Source: Planctomycetia bacterium
Lineage (GTDB): Bacteria > Planctomycetota > Planctomycetia > Pirellulales > Thermoguttaceae
Direction of reading: 5' to 3'
DNA length: 64,000 nucleotides
Assembly: GCA_030537455.1 (NCBI GenBank)
Contig: JAUNMR010000007.1
Location: forward strand, 1 to 64,000
Below are positions 17,988 through 27,775 of this stretch, one piece after another; position 1 is the stretch's first letter; each line of letters opens with the position of its first letter. Made by a program: the position numbers and the translations under genes. The notes beneath the pieces are model-generated. The model searched no databases. It had not been told where the DNA came from and was given only the letters and a program-made list of their open reading frames with translations.

Positions 17988-19701
17988 TTGGAACTCCATA
18001 AATCAAGTTGGTTAATTGGGGCTTTCGCCCGTCTAAAGTCTTGTTCGTTTTTGTATATCGGCGCTAAACCTACAGAAATTTAGCTATTTTCCACAAGTTT
18101 TTTATTACACGCTAATAACGCAATCGAACTAAAATCCCTGTTCCAACATCGAACAGAAGAAGCAATGTTCGCCCAGTTCGCGGTTGGAACGTGAGGTCGA
18201 CAATACGACCACCGCTATTCAGTCCTCGACGTTATTTCGCGACAGCGCCTCTGGCATGAGTAGCGTCTGGCGACAGTGGCAAAACAATGCACAAAAACGT
18301 GAACGGGCGAATGAGCCGTTCGCGACTCAATTCGCGTGCGATACGACTCAATATCAATCCTGAGTATAATTGCGACCGACCTAGTTTCAAGCTTTTTTTT
18401 ACAGCTTTGTTAGGAGTTGTCTCACTTCTCTAGCGGAATAATCGTCACAAACAAAACATTAACGATCACGCTAGAAATAACGGTAATAGGCGTTATTGTT
18501 TTTACTACTAACGCAGTGAAAATCGCGCCTAACCGCTCGCGTTATACGCTGGAATTGAACGAACCTCGCGCAAGACGTTGTCGTAATGCGCGCGGCTGTC
18601 TACATTATCGTCTTCAATGTAAAAAGCTGAGTCCTTTTTTCAGGCTTGACTTCCTTTTTTTCCGTGGTCAAGACGCTCTGGCTACCTTTAATTCCACAAA
18701 ATCGTCATACCTGTTACGTCATAGTGACTTACGGCGCGTAAAGACGCTAGCATTCTATGGATAGAGCGGCAAGCGCCCGTTGACATAACATGTCATAGAC
18801 GCGCCAGCTACCGTGACGGCGTACGCGTTCGCTTCAAAGACTACTTTTCGGCTTTCTCCTATTGACTACAACAACGCCTCTTTCCCAGTCTCTTTAATTT
18901 ATCCCCTGTCCCGACGCCCTCTTCGACCCGACCGTCGCCAGAGCGGAACGGCGCGCGCAGAGATTACGTCCCAACCGTTGCAGGTAAACGCACGATCAAA
19001 ACCGACGGCATGAAGAATAGACCTAAGAATATATAGAGAAACGAACAGGGACACAGACCGGGCAAATCGGGCGGAGTCGACCTGACGAAAGCGACCGTTG
19101 CCAGGGGGGATTACAGCGCGCCAGAAAGAGGTTTCTACCCCAAATCAAGCATGTCAGACGTCATGTGAAAACGCCTTGTGCTCATGCGTTTAATATCAGA
19201 AAGGGGCATTTAACTCAGGGGGCGAGCGTGATTGGCATGAAAAAGGGAAAAAACCGTGAAAAAGGTTCAAGTCAATGACGTAGGCGCGCCGATTATAGCG
19301 CTAAGCGTGGAAATACCACGCGGAAGCAAACGTCGGTTGAGGTCATTAACCGGCGTGCGAACGGTTCGAGAAATTGAATCTAGAGAATTGACGTCTTTTT
19401 CAACGATTTGACGCAAGTCTCCAGAGTCAAAAGTACGATATACCTTGTGACAAGCGCACAGCGCATAGTCACAATTTAAGGATTGACGGGGAGAATTCAT
19501 TCTGCTCGCTCCTGAAAAGTCCGTGCATTCGTCGAAGGAATTCGGTCGATTTCCAGAGAAAGAAGCCTGAACGCGACCGGCAAGGTCGCTGTGAACAAGC
19601 GGTTTCAGGAACAATGCCGTCGTAGCGTTACCAGCGCGAAGACGCAGCAAAATGCCCCAAAGTTGTTCATTCTTGAAAATCATTCGTCAAGGAAGTTAAA
19701 G
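17988..19701. other. 1.7-kb region without recognisable genes
   Basis: The region between the Cys-rich gene and the 19702 lipoprotein holds only short open frames without a credible start, composition or known motif (for example 18417-18764 plus, 19267-19683 minus). A small GGGCTTTCGCCC hairpin lies near 18020-18031 in the leader of the Cys-rich gene, and GAACGG/CCGTTC pair at about 18301-18320. No tRNA, rRNA, IS element or CRISPR was seen. It could hold an unannotated RNA or a decayed gene. Confidence 0.5.
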
Positions 19702-20280
19702 ATGAAGAAAATGAATTTCAGAATTGCCGCTTGCCTAATGCTCTTAGCCGCGGCTGTGACGAGCGGTTGCATCGGATTCGGTGGGTTCTCGCTCGGTATT
19801 TTCGGTATTCCGGTTCCGGTGAGTCCCTACTTCCAGGGCGCCTACGAAGACATGGCGTTCGAACAAGATCGTTATAGCCAAGTCCCGATTCTCCCGCCGA
19901 TCGTCGACGGCGTGCCGGAAGGGTTGGACGCTCCCTCCGACGACGAAGTCATTCGTCTGCTCGAAAAAGCAAAGCCCGACAACGGCGGCGTGCCTTTCCT
20001 GGAAACACGGTATCGTAACGACGTGAGAATCGTCAAAGAACTCATTGCCGACTATGTCGATCCCCCGAGATTCTTCCCCATGGTCGGTCCGGTACAAGTG
20101 CACCACGTTCACTATAAATGCACCGTCTACTACGAACAGAACGTTCGCGTCGGTTGGCCGATTCCTTACTCCATGGAGAAAAAGGACGCCTCGGAAGTCA
20201 TCTACATTGACAAAGACCACCTGCACGCTGTTCAACAGACCCCTGACGGCGGGATCAACAACGGCGGCATTATGCAATAA
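19702..20280 (+). CDS. Small lipoprotein of unknown function
   Basis: A 192-aa protein. The signal sequence MKKMNFRIAACLMLLAAAVTSGC ends in a lipobox with acylated Cys23. A Gly/Phe-rich hydrophobic stretch follows (IGFGGFSLGIFGIPVPVSPYF), then a mixed alpha/beta region with ETRYRNDVRIVKELIADYVDPP and a C-terminal KCTVYYEQNVRVGWPIPY segment. It is not recognised as a named family; lipid anchoring to a membrane is inferred. AGGAAG 6 nt before the ATG fixes the start, although the frame is open 37 codons further upstream. It is followed by a strong terminator and so is a single-gene unit. Confidence 0.8.
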   Translation: MKKMNFRIAACLMLLAAAVTSGCIGFGGFSLGIFGIPVPVSPYFQGAYEDMAFEQDRYSQVPILPPIVDGVPEGLDAPSDDEVIRLLEKAKPDNGGVPFLETRYRNDVRIVKELIADYVDPPRFFPMVGPVQVHHVHYKCTVYYEQNVRVGWPIPYSMEKKDASEVIYIDKDHLHAVQQTPDGGINNGGIMQ

Positions 20281-20334
20281 GATACTTCTTTCAACCGTGA
20301 AAAAATAGGCTCTTTCCAGATATCGACCGAATTG

Positions 20335-20373
20335 AACGGAGGACGCGATTGCGCGTTCTCCGTTTGTTATTTC
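20335..20373 (+). terminator. Terminator of the 19702 lipoprotein gene
   Basis: A 13-bp stem with one G-U pair (20335-20347 with 20352-20364), an ATTG loop and a TGTTATTTCTT tail, 54 bp after the stop codon. Confidence 0.85.
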
Positions 20374-20418
20374 TTGACAATCGTTCCGAACCACGCATGA
20401 GCTAACGCGCCAAAGCTC

Positions 20419-20447
20419 TTGACGACACTGACAGAATTAGATAGTCT
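20419..20447 (+). promoter_or_regulatory. Possible promoter of the YCF48-type gene
   Basis: TTGACG at 20419-20424, a 17-bp spacer and a weak TAGTCT at 20442-20447, about 70 bp before the start codon. The -35 is good and the -10 poor. Confidence 0.35.
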
Positions 20448-20515
20448 TACTGCGCTATGCGCGCGAGCGACGTGCGCGATAAAAAAAGCCCCTTTTCAAG
20501 CACAAATTTTAGAAT

Positions 20516-23500
20516 ATGCGTACCGTCCGACTAATCTTGGCGTCAATACTTTTCGCGTACTGCGCGCTAGCGTACGCGCAGGCGCTCCACGCGCAGAGCT
20601 GGAAGGACTACGCAGAGCAACTCAAAGCGCAATCTCGCCAGGAGCGCGCGCCGCGGGAAAATCACGACGCCGTGGAGCGTCAAGATCAGACGTACTCAGC
20701 GCAGGAGGAGTACGAACCGACGCTGCGCGACGTACGCTCGCCGGTCTCACAGGGGGGAATTTTGGACTTTTCCAGCGCTCTGGGAGACGACGGCGCGGAA
20801 CTTTACGGCGATGCAGAAAATGAGCCGACGACCTTCGAAGACCAAGGCGTCTTGCGCGCGCCGTCTCCGCCGTCCTATCGCAACATACCGGAAATCCAGG
20901 AGAGCGCCAAGCTCAACGACGTTTGCTTTATAGACGCCAATACCGGCTGGGTCGTCGGGGATCGCGGCGTTATTCTGCACACGTTCGACGGCGGCGCGAC
21001 CTGGACGCAACAGGACAGCGGCGTCGACGTGAATCTCTTTGCGGTGAGTTTCTTTGACCAGAACTACGGTCTGGCGGTCGGCGGACGCGTAATGCCGTAC
21101 CTACGCGTCGGTCAGGGCGTGATTTTACGCACAGTCGACGGGGGCGCGACCTGGACGCTCATTGAGACCTCGGCGCTACCGATCCTTCGGGACGTTAAGA
21201 TCATTGACGAGACAGTCGTCTGGGCGGCGGGCGACTCGTCGAACCTTTATTCCACGGGACTATTTCTCAGTTACGACACTGGCATAACCTGGACGCCAGT
21301 GGAGGGCAATCGTCGGCGCGGCTGGCGCGCGGTTCTTTACGATCCAATTGAGCGCCTGGGCGTGGGCATAACGACGCAGGGTCAGGGTCAATACGTTGAG
21401 GGGGGCGCGATCACGGGCGTCGACCTTCAGCTCGGAGAGAACCAGCTGTACGACGTCGCCTATGACGCCAATTCGAATCAGACCTGGCTTGTGGGCGATT
21501 CGGGGCTGATCCTGTGCTCGAGCAACTTTGGCAAGAGTTGGACGCCGGCGCCGAACGCGTTGCCGAACGACGCCGCGCGCTACTTCGATCTCTACTCGGT
21601 CGTTGCGAAAGACGGGCTACTCGCGGTCGTGGGAGCGCCAAGTTCAAAGATATTTCTGTCAGACGACCAGGGCGTCACCTGGCGCGTGGCGAATTCTGGA
21701 ATTTCAACGCCGCTACGAAAGTTGTGCTTTATCGACCGCTCGCACGGCTGGGCGGTCGGGGATTTAGGCGTGATTCTCGCCACACAAGACGGCGGTCAGA
21801 CCTGGACAACGCAACGTCAACATGTTTCGCGCGCGGCTATTCTCGCGCTCTTTGCACGCGCTAACGAGGCGCCATTAGAGGCGTTTGCTCAACTGGCAGG
21901 CGACCAAGGTTTTATAACGCAAGTGGCGCTACTCACGCGAGAAATCACCGAGTCGGGACGCTCGGAAGAGATACCGTTACTGCTGAGAATGAACGAGGCG
22001 CTCGTACAGGTCGGCGCCCAGGGCGTGACGCAATTTCCACAATTTCCACTGGCGCCGGAACGTTACCAGGAATCGTTAGACCAGGTCGTAAAACGATTTA
22101 ACGACGCGAACGACTCACAGGGATTGTATCGTCTGCGTGAGAGAATGGTGCGACTGATACGCACATGGCGACCGAGTATTGTGGTCGCCTCCAGCGACTT
22201 AACCGAAGGCTCGGAAGCGGAACACGAACTTAACGTCGACCTGAATAAATCGAGCGACCTCACGGCGTTACTGGGCGCGCTGGCGCAGGACGCACAGAGG
22301 GTGGAACAGACGCCAAGAGCGCCGCTACAAGCGCTACTTCTGCGTGAAATCTTAGGCGCGATCAATGACGCCGCCGACCCAACGACCTTTCCCGAACACA
22401 TGGGCGTCTGTGGACTAGAGCCATGGACGACCTCGCGCGCACACGTGGCGTTGCGCGGCAAGTCCCAGGGCGATCTCACGCTTGACGCCGCATACTACTG
22501 TCCCTCGCTCGGACGCGCCGCAGGCGAAATCGCAAGGGACGCGCGCGCGATACTGGATCAGAACCCCGAAACGCTCAAGAGCGTGAGTTTCCAACGCGTC
22601 TACGCCTCCGGCGCTGACAATAACGCGGCAAATGAACGTGCCCAAAGCTCCTTTGCCGGCGCTGACCTGCCCTACGGCGGGGACGCAAGGCGCAGAGCTA
22701 ACGCTTTGCCCGAGCAAGTCGCGCAGACATTGGTTGAACGCGCGGGCAGACGGCGGCAGCTACTGGGAATGGTAGAGACCCTAGCGCGACAAAGCGCTAA
22801 TAACGCGAGAAATTCGCAGTTCTTACTCTCCGGTCTGGAGCAGAGCCTTACTGGTCTGGACGCGGAGCTGGCGGTGGAATACCTCAGCGCGTTGGGCGCG
22901 CGACTGGCAAGGGACGGCAATTGGCTCGCGGCGGAGCAGGTATGGCAGTACGCGCCAAGGGAATACCCCGACATACCGCAGAGTTATGAGATCTTTAGAG
23001 CGCTCATGCAGTACTACTGCAGTACGGAGTTAGAGAACCTCGCGCTCCAGCAGGGTCAAACGACCTTGGGGCAGGATCGCAACACACGACTGCGCAACGC
23101 GTTAAAGCTCGCGGAGGTCGTGAGGGACTTTGCGCCTGACGCCTATATGTCGCCGGAGTTACGCTTTCCGCTCGCAAGCGCGCAAATCGCGTTGGGGGAC
23201 GCTCCAACCGGGTTGAATTACTATTTGAACCGTTCCAATGCCAATCGGGACGACGTCTGGGCGGTACGCGCCGCCACGGAATACTGGTTGCGCGCGCCCA
23301 AGAGCGATATACTCGCGCGGGATCAGAAGTACCCGCCAACGCAGACGGCAAACTGCCGACGTATCGCCGTAAAGCCTTATCTCGACGGAAATTTAGATCC
23401 GGAACACTGGGCGGAGGCGCCGACCTTCTACCTCGCGACCCCATTTGACGCGCCAATGCCTGAAAGGGCAATGAACGAACAAGAGAGCGACGCGCAAAAG

Positions 23501-24058
23501 TGGCGTCAGGCGAACCGCGCGCTGGCTCAATCTCATGGCGCGGCTGTTGGCTTTGCTTACGACCAAGAATACCTCTACATCGCGGCGAACTGTCCTAAGG
23601 CGTCGGGCGCGTTCTATCAGCCGAATGAGCGTACGCAACGCACGACGATCGCGGAGCAACTCAACGATTCCACGACCTTGGAGCAGGAGAAACAACCGCC
23701 GCGACCGCGCGACGTGACATTGGAGAGCGTCGACCGTTTGGAAATTGCGCTCGACCTTAACGGCGACTACCAGACCGCCTATCGTTTCACCGTGGACTAT
23801 CGCGGAGTTCTGTGCGACGAGCTGTGGAATGATAAAACGTGGAATCCGGAAATTTTCGTCGCGCAACGAGAGGACATGCAGAAATGGACGCTAGAAATTG
23901 CGATTAAACTCACTGACCTCACGAGTAAGACGCCGCAATCGGGCGACACATGGCGCGTGGCGCTCAAACGTACGGCGCCCGGCGCGGGGGAAGAGACTTG
24001 GAATATCGAAAATTCCGATCGTGGAGAGGACGCCTTTGGGATTTTGACGTTCGAGTAG
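20516..24058 (+). CDS. Large secreted YCF48/BNR beta-propeller protein with CBM9-like C-terminus
   Basis: A 1180-aa exported protein with a signal peptide (MRTVRLILASILFAYCALAYA). After a polar linker come repeated propeller blades at about residues 130-440, marked by GWVVGDRGVILHTFDGGATWT, GVILRTVDGGATWT, FLSYDTGITWTPV and GWAVGDLGVILATQDGGQTWT. These are Asp-box/YCF48-type repeats. A helical, Ala/Arg/Glu-rich middle follows (about 440-940). The last 220 residues (LDGNLDPEHWAEAPTFYL ... DRLEIALDLNGDY ... WTLEIAIKLTDL) resemble the CBM9-like/DOMON-type domain. YCF48 relatives assist assembly of membrane complexes, but here the context suggests a surface or periplasmic protein of unknown role. 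It converges with the caspase-like cluster. Confidence 0.8.
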   Translation: MRTVRLILASILFAYCALAYAQALHAQSWKDYAEQLKAQSRQERAPRENHDAVERQDQTYSAQEEYEPTLRDVRSPVSQGGILDFSSALGDDGAELYGDAENEPTTFEDQGVLRAPSPPSYRNIPEIQESAKLNDVCFIDANTGWVVGDRGVILHTFDGGATWTQQDSGVDVNLFAVSFFDQNYGLAVGGRVMPYLRVGQGVILRTVDGGATWTLIETSALPILRDVKIIDETVVWAAGDSSNLYSTGLFLSYDTGITWTPVEGNRRRGWRAVLYDPIERLGVGITTQGQGQYVEGGAITGVDLQLGENQLYDVAYDANSNQTWLVGDSGLILCSSNFGKSWTPAPNALPNDAARYFDLYSVVAKDGLLAVVGAPSSKIFLSDDQGVTWRVANSGISTPLRKLCFIDRSHGWAVGDLGVILATQDGGQTWTTQRQHVSRAAILALFARANEAPLEAFAQLAGDQGFITQVALLTREITESGRSEEIPLLLRMNEALVQVGAQGVTQFPQFPLAPERYQESLDQVVKRFNDANDSQGLYRLRERMVRLIRTWRPSIVVASSDLTEGSEAEHELNVDLNKSSDLTALLGALAQDAQRVEQTPRAPLQALLLREILGAINDAADPTTFPEHMGVCGLEPWTTSRAHVALRGKSQGDLTLDAAYYCPSLGRAAGEIARDARAILDQNPETLKSVSFQRVYASGADNNAANERAQSSFAGADLPYGGDARRRANALPEQVAQTLVERAGRRRQLLGMVETLARQSANNARNSQFLLSGLEQSLTGLDAELAVEYLSALGARLARDGNWLAAEQVWQYAPREYPDIPQSYEIFRALMQYYCSTELENLALQQGQTTLGQDRNTRLRNALKLAEVVRDFAPDAYMSPELRFPLASAQIALGDAPTGLNYYLNRSNANRDDVWAVRAATEYWLRAPKSDILARDQKYPPTQTANCRRIAVKPYLDGNLDPEHWAEAPTFYLATPFDAPMPERAMNEQESDAQKWRQANRALAQSHGAAVGFAYDQEYLYIAANCPKASGAFYQPNERTQRTTIAEQLNDSTTLEQEKQPPRPRDVTLESVDRLEIALDLNGDYQTAYRFTVDYRGVLCDELWNDKTWNPEIFVAQREDMQKWTLEIAIKLTDLTSKTPQSGDTWRVALKRTAPGAGEETWNIENSDRGEDAFGILTFE

Positions 24059-24069
24059 AATTGAGACGC

Positions 24070-24107
24070 AAAAATGCGCGCTGAGTCAAGACTCAACGCG
24101 CATTTTT
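24070..24107. terminator. Bidirectional terminator
   Basis: AAAAATGCGCG (24070-24080) pairs with CGCGCATTTTT (24097-24107), with an inner TGAGT/ACTCA pair. The arms themselves supply A/T runs on both strands. It separates the convergent genes ending at 24058 and 24158. Confidence 0.85.
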
Positions 24108-24157
24108 GTTACCGAAGACACGCTCTTGGCGAATTACCGAAGAGTGAAAAGAAACGA

Positions 24158-25162
24158 CTAGCGTCCGACCAGAACCGCCTCGGGCTTTTGAGGACTTTTG
24201 AAATCTTTGGTCTTCTCCACGACGTCTTGCGAGGCGCGCGCAATAATCGCGAACCAGTCGACGTCATCGAAATTATCCAATGCGTTTACTTCCTCAAGGA
24301 GCTCTTGTAGGAAAAGATCATACCCTTGATTTTGGTTGACAATTTCCTGATGGGAACAGGCAAAAAGCGTAACGAAAGACGTTTTGGGGTCGACGACCAC
24401 CGGTCTTTTGAGTGCATTAACCTGCTCCGCCGGCACAGACGTCACTTCCACGCGATCCGCTAGCCATAAGAGGAAAATGCGTTGTGCTTTGGAAGCGCTC
24501 AGGAGCGCTTGGATTTCACTGAGCGCAATCCAATTTTTGACCTCCATGAGGTTAGACTTCTTCGCCAAAAAGCAAGGTTCGCCCTGAACGCTCGCCCCTT
24601 CGCCGCTAACGACAACCAGGAGCGTATCGCGAGAACCGGCGGAATTTGCCATACTTGCAACGGTCGCGAGGATATTATCGCGAGTCGGCAGAAGATAGAA
24701 CGGGCAGGGGTCATTATCCACAAGTTGCGCGATATTACGACTCTCAACGCCCTTGTCCTGTAGCGCTTTCGCCACAGCTTTGACGTCGTTCTCAGGGAGC
24801 AAGCGCGGCGGTAGCATGGGCGAGGTAAAGAGCGCGTCGTAACCAACGAGTACGGCGTAAATCTTACCAGGCGTCGGCTTAAGAGGCGTCGTGTTAATCG
24901 CGCCATTCGCGGGTCGTGTGCCCGGGACAGACGGGACGTTCGAGGCGGTTTGACGTTCCAGAGCGCTAACGCCACGTCGGAGCCGATCCTCAGGGGTATC
25001 GGTCGTCGGCTTGAGTTCGGGCTGCTGTGGCGCCGCTTCTTGCGCAATCTGTTCCGGGGTAAGTTGCGTCGGAGAATCAGCCTGAACTACCGCACGCAGA
25101 CCGCCAAGCAGAAGAATGCAAAAGGTCAGAGCAAACGTTAGGAAACCTTGAGTTCGCGTCAT
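24158..25162 (-). CDS. Secreted caspase-like (peptidase C14) homologue lacking the catalytic dyad
   Basis: A 334-aa exported protein with signal peptide MTRTQGFLTFALTFCILLLGG and a Gln/Pro-rich linker to about residue 98. A caspase/metacaspase p20-like fold follows: IYAVLVGYDALF, ENDVKAVAKALQDKGVES, TRDNILATVASMANSAGSRD. The usual SGHG is SGEG (Glu188 for His). The strand that normally ends in DACHSG reads LLWLADRVEV, with Asp236 at the Cys position. The later SFVTLFACSHQEIV ... GYDLFLQELLEEV segment fits the end of the fold. Family assignment is clear from the layout; loss of protease activity is inferred. A strong AGGAGG sits 5 nt before the ATG. The caspase-like gene 25175-26524 is 12 bp upstream, so both are probably on one mRNA. 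Confidence 0.78.
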   Translation of the reverse strand: MTRTQGFLTFALTFCILLLGGLRAVVQADSPTQLTPEQIAQEAAPQQPELKPTTDTPEDRLRRGVSALERQTASNVPSVPGTRPANGAINTTPLKPTPGKIYAVLVGYDALFTSPMLPPRLLPENDVKAVAKALQDKGVESRNIAQLVDNDPCPFYLLPTRDNILATVASMANSAGSRDTLLVVVSGEGASVQGEPCFLAKKSNLMEVKNWIALSEIQALLSASKAQRIFLLWLADRVEVTSVPAEQVNALKRPVVVDPKTSFVTLFACSHQEIVNQNQGYDLFLQELLEEVNALDNFDDVDWFAIIARASQDVVEKTKDFKSPQKPEAVLVGR

Positions 25163-25174
25163 AAGTTCCTCCTG

Positions 25175-26524
25175 TTAGCGTTGCGGCGGATTACAGAGGA
25201 TGAAATCATTGAGATTATCAATCGTCACCGGCGTTTGGGCGACGTCCTCGTCAAGGTTGTCCTTCAACGCGTCGACGGTCGATTGTACCGTCAGGCAAGC
25301 CAGTTCGGTAAAATCTTTAAAAGAGACCTGGGTATTTTCGTCCATTGCGATAGCAAGCGAGAGGCAATATGCGAAAGCGACAGGATTAATCTCATAGCAC
25401 GTATATTCCCCGTCCTCTTCGAGAATCGTACCAGCGTGAGATGGTTCCGACTCCGCCGAGGAGAAGATCGCGCAGAGCTTCGCATTGCGCGAGACGTCTT
25501 TCGCATTATGACTATCGAGCAGATCGGCGACGTTATGCGACGTTATGGCAGAGGCGGTCGAAGAGCCGCGATTGCCGGCGGCGCGCAAAAGCAGAGCAAG
25601 ACCGTTGTCGGAACTGGCGACGTCGTTTCGTGCGCCGGTACGACCGTCGTTAGCGCGCGGCGTAACCTTCCGACTCGGCACGCTATTGAGCAGGTAGTCG
25701 TGCTGGTTACGATCGCCGCGAGCGGCGCGCGCGTCGGCTGGGGCGCATTCGACAAACTCATTGCGAATTTGCGACATTGACAGCGTTTCGCCCAAACCTT
25801 TCATATCGGGTCGTCGAGCGCTATAGGTTCCCTGCGAGGTCGTCAGACCGCCGGAGAAACACGCTTCGATCAAGACAAAGACGCGTCGACCTTCTAGCCC
25901 GTCAATGAGTCGTCCGAAGTCGTCGTCGGTCAAAGCGGAGTTACGATACGACTCATAGGGGTCGGCCTCATACCAGGGACCGGTCTCATAGAGAACGAGG
26001 AATTCGTCTTTACCGTCCGATTCATCGCCGTCGTCGTCGGGTAGCCAGTTACCGCCGTGACCATTCCAGTAGATAAAGATCTCGTCGCCGGGCTCGGTCT
26101 TCTCTTTGAGGAGCGCGAAAGTCTTAATGACGTTCTCTTTCGTCAAACGCTTACCTGCCATGGAGATCCAGCCGTCAAACATACCGCTTCCGCGCGACAA
26201 ACTCTCGACGGTTTCGTAACTCTCCCACATGAAATCGTAGAGATCGTCCTTTTCGAAGGTATCGGTCACGTAGTTGTAATGATGCGTGCCGACGAAATAA
26301 GCGGCGATTCGCTTATGACCATCGTCGCCATAACTACGCGCGGGCGTGTCCGAGCTGACGCGTTGCGATAAGGCGTCGGCGTTGGCGTTCAAACCGTCTC
26401 GGCGAATAAATGGTCTGAGTTCATTAGGAATCTGTTGACCTTGAACCATGGAGTCCGACGCGACAAGCGCAGAGACTGCCGTGAACACGACGATCAGCGA
26501 CAGGAATAATCGTTCATGTTTCAT
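25175..26524 (-). CDS. Secreted caspase-like cysteine protease (peptidase C14 type)
   Basis: A 449-aa protein with an N-terminal signal segment (MKHERLFLSLIVVFTAVSALVA). The caspase-like fold shows KRIAAYFVGTHHYNYV, then PGDEIFIYWNGHGGNW with catalytic His156, an acidic DDDGDESDGKDE loop, and RRVFVLIEACFSGG with catalytic Cys222. A long, partly low-complexity C-terminal half (about residues 230-449) includes a segment resembling the closing strands (NAKLCAIFSSAESEPSH). An exported active protease is inferred, with specificity unknown. It overlaps no gene and lies 12 bp upstream of its degenerate homologue, which suggests an enzyme/pseudoenzyme pair. Confidence 0.8.
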   Translation of the reverse strand: MKHERLFLSLIVVFTAVSALVASDSMVQGQQIPNELRPFIRRDGLNANADALSQRVSSDTPARSYGDDGHKRIAAYFVGTHHYNYVTDTFEKDDLYDFMWESYETVESLSRGSGMFDGWISMAGKRLTKENVIKTFALLKEKTEPGDEIFIYWNGHGGNWLPDDDGDESDGKDEFLVLYETGPWYEADPYESYRNSALTDDDFGRLIDGLEGRRVFVLIEACFSGGLTTSQGTYSARRPDMKGLGETLSMSQIRNEFVECAPADARAARGDRNQHDYLLNSVPSRKVTPRANDGRTGARNDVASSDNGLALLLRAAGNRGSSTASAITSHNVADLLDSHNAKDVSRNAKLCAIFSSAESEPSHAGTILEEDGEYTCYEINPVAFAYCLSLAIAMDENTQVSFKDFTELACLTVQSTVDALKDNLDEDVAQTPVTIDNLNDFILCNPPQR

Positions 26525-26654
26525 CTGAATAGCCTAATCTGTTTAACCTTATCTTGTTAGTTAGCGCCAAGGATAGAAATACCATAGCGTCAATCTTAAT
26601 GGCGCCAAAATCTCCCATACGCCCAGGGCTTTTCCCCTGGTTAAAACATAGCGT

Positions 26655-27665
26655 TTATTTCTTCGCGGCGGCGCGAGTCTCGATGGATAATTCAACTTTC
26701 GCCAAGTATTCCGAATCGTTCAGCTCGCTCGCCAGATCGATCGGCTTACTCATGAGCCAGAAGCTAATCTTTTTAATACCGAAGTTCTTCGTGGCGATAC
26801 GCCATCGGAAGGCGTCCTCTTTGGAAGGAATCAAAAGACTTTGCCCCGCCTCAATTCGATATTCCTCGCAATTCTTATTCGGCAGTAGCACGGCGCCGTT
26901 TTCATCGTCCGTTTCTACGAGAACGTAGAGATAGCCGGTACGTTGGGACGTCACGCGCGCGAACAGATACTCACCGTCTATGTAAAGACTGCCGGAATGC
27001 TCCAGTACGACAGTGAGCGGCTCCTGAGATTCGGCGTTGGAGTCGGTGGACGGTCCGGTCGGGTATTTCTTCTCGCGAATTTCAAAGTCCTTAATCGCAA
27101 CCTGAGCGGCGTCGGCGTTGAGCTGATTAACAATATCGGTCAAACCTTTCCTAGCGACGTCTGGCGCAAGAAGGGCGACGACGTCGCCAATAGCGTTTTG
27201 AAACGCCTCAACCGGTTCTTTTGTCACAAAAGCATAAACCTTTTCGCGACCACAAGGAGCGGTGACGGTCAGATTAAAATTCATCTTAGGCGCGGGATAG
27301 GTCAGAAGTTTACCAGCCTCAATGGGCTCCTCGCCGGGTAAGAAGCGATTAGGCAGAAGCAAAATGATCTGACCGGTCGACGTTTCATCCAGAAGATAGA
27401 GATACCCGGGCTGCGACGATTTCACGATGATCGTCATTCGAGAATCGATCGTATAGACTCTATCAATACGATCAAGTTGCAGGCTCAGCGTGGAATTATC
27501 CGCGCTTTTCGCCGCACAAGTTCCAATTGTGCTCAGACACGAGGCGATAACGTCTTGATCTCCCGACGGATCCGAAGGCTGTGCGTCCTGTGCAAAGACG
27601 CCGCTGGATACGACCAAAAGTAATAACACGCCAAAGAAACAATAACGTTGTATTAGAGACTTCAT
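26655..27665 (-). CDS. Secreted protein with two DUF4384 domains
   Basis: A 336-aa protein. A signal peptide (MKSLIQRYCFFGVLLLLVVSSGVFA) is followed by two similar beta-rich domains. The first (about 55-155) reads LDRIDRVYTIDSRMTIIVKSSQPGYLYLLDE ... IILLLPNRF ... EKVYAFVTKEP. The second (about 220-335) has GSLYIDGEYLFARVTSQRTGYLYVLVE ... AVLLPNKNCE. These match the DUF4384 pattern, found next to caspase-like and kinase genes in bacteria. The function of DUF4384 is unknown. AAGGAAG precedes the ATG. A terminator lies between it and the next gene upstream, so it may have its own promoter. Confidence 0.8.
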   Translation of the reverse strand: MKSLIQRYCFFGVLLLLVVSSGVFAQDAQPSDPSGDQDVIASCLSTIGTCAAKSADNSTLSLQLDRIDRVYTIDSRMTIIVKSSQPGYLYLLDETSTGQIILLLPNRFLPGEEPIEAGKLLTYPAPKMNFNLTVTAPCGREKVYAFVTKEPVEAFQNAIGDVVALLAPDVARKGLTDIVNQLNADAAQVAIKDFEIREKKYPTGPSTDSNAESQEPLTVVLEHSGSLYIDGEYLFARVTSQRTGYLYVLVETDDENGAVLLPNKNCEEYRIEAGQSLLIPSKEDAFRWRIATKNFGIKKISFWLMSKPIDLASELNDSEYLAKVELSIETRAAAKK

Positions 27666-27689
27666 TGTACTTCCTTATTCACTTTATTG

Positions 27690-27725
27690 CAAAAGAGAAG
27701 ACGCAGGGTCGCCTGCATCTTCTCT
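27690..27725 (-). terminator. Terminator of the DUF4384-caspase gene
   Basis: A 14-bp stem with one mismatch (27694-27707 with 27712-27725), a GTCG loop, and TTTTGC on the minus strand after the stem. It lies 50 bp past the stop codon at 27776. Confidence 0.75.
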
Positions 27726-27775
27726 GGCACAAACATTAGACGTCACGATAAACGCCAGGCGCGACAAATCGCTCG

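Noticed and set aside
19267-19683. 138-aa minus-strand open frame
   Set aside because: No motif, no convincing ribosome binding site, and it runs up against the start of the lipoprotein gene on the other strand.
26623-26640. CCAGGG/CCCTGG hairpin as terminator of the caspase genes
   Set aside because: Short stem without a T-tract on either strand, and located upstream of the 25175-26524 gene.
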